Source of the DNA: Lachnospiraceae bacterium
GTDB lineage: Bacteria > Bacillota > Clostridia > Lachnospirales > Lachnospiraceae
Direction: 5' to 3'
Length of the DNA: 5,751 bases
Assembly: GCA_024691145.1 (NCBI GenBank)
Contig: JAILNW010000247.1
Location: forward strand, 1 to 5,751
The notes under the pieces are model-generated. The model searched no databases, had not been told where the DNA came from, and worked only from the letters and a program-made list of their open reading frames with translations. The translations under genes were made by a program, and so were the position numbers. This document shows, in pieces, positions 5,610-5,751 of this stretch. Positions within the stretch are counted from its first letter, which is position 1; every line of letters begins with the position of its first letter.

Positions 5610-5611
5610 AA
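5583..5611 (-). promoter_or_regulatory. Perfect consensus housekeeping promoter on the minus strand
   Basis: On the minus strand, TTGACA (5606-5611) is followed by exactly 17 nt and then TATAAT (5583-5588). The TATAAT is preceded by TGA, which makes it an extended -10 as well. All 12 consensus bases match. Transcription would start near 5576. No protein frame of useful length follows on that strand, so the product should be an RNA. Confidence 0.8.
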
Positions 5612-5751
5612 TTATAACTGTTATTAAAATATTAGTTTAATTTGCTATTTATATGTATCATGATATAGATAGGATATAAGTTATATATTAGTTTAAAACT
5701 TGTATTGTGATATAAGGAACAAGAATTATTAATAATTTTTATGTAACTAAT
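5610..5751. other. AT-rich end of window with a 12-bp direct repeat, no supported gene
   Basis: ATATTAGTTTAA occurs at 5629-5640 and again at 5685-5696, 56 bp apart. No frame with a start codon and ribosome site is seen. A minus-strand frame open from the window edge to about 5640 lacks any coding signature that I can defend. Confidence 0.5.

Noticed and set aside
5641..5751. Minus-strand frame open from the window edge
   Set aside because: It is about 37 codons, AT-rich in composition, and shows no recognisable motif; it cannot be told from chance.

Overview
The window is AT-rich with strong Shine-Dalgarno sites and clostridial-type lipoproteins. The protein families and base composition suggest a low-GC Firmicute, most likely a gut or rumen Lachnospiraceae. 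This assignment is an inference from gene style; the window holds no rRNA or other phylogenetic marker.

Region 1 (1-4160) is one plus-strand block. It opens inside a polytopic membrane protein that looks like the C-terminal end of a DUF1430 / bacteriocin-associated integral membrane protein. This overlaps by 4 nt a complete ABC-transporter ATPase of the matching lactococcin-972-type exporter class. After 25 nt come two tandem paralogous lipoproteins with the CotH (atypical secreted kinase) fold. The second carries a roughly 95-residue insertion made of an Asn/Lys-rich linker and five FxPG(N/E)MP repeats. A perfect 10-bp stem-loop ends the block. The likely picture is an exporter that acts with two surface-anchored CotH-type enzymes, but the link is only by gene order.

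Region 2 (4161-4499) has no intact gene. It contains two short coding-like remnants, one on each strand, and is best read as a gene graveyard at a rearrangement junction.

Region 3 (4500-5448) is a self-contained two-gene operon: an Xre-family repressor-like protein and an ImmA/IrrE-type metallopeptidase (HEICH). It has its own consensus -35 box and inverted repeats that could be operators. In ICEBs1 and related elements such pairs form a repressor and the protease that destroys it.

Region 4 (5449-5751) has no sizeable gene but is highly structured. A seven-codon reading frame with an unusually good ribosome binding site is followed by a 114-nt segment closed by a perfect 11-bp inverted repeat. 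On the minus strand this segment has an exactly consensus promoter (TTGACA, 17 nt, TATAAT, with an extended -10 TG). It would drive an RNA of about 80 nt that ends in a 17-nt-arm hairpin plus U-rich tail. This candidate antisense/small RNA beside xre-immA is the most interesting item in the window. The last 140 nt are AT-rich with one 12-bp direct repeat and no supported gene.
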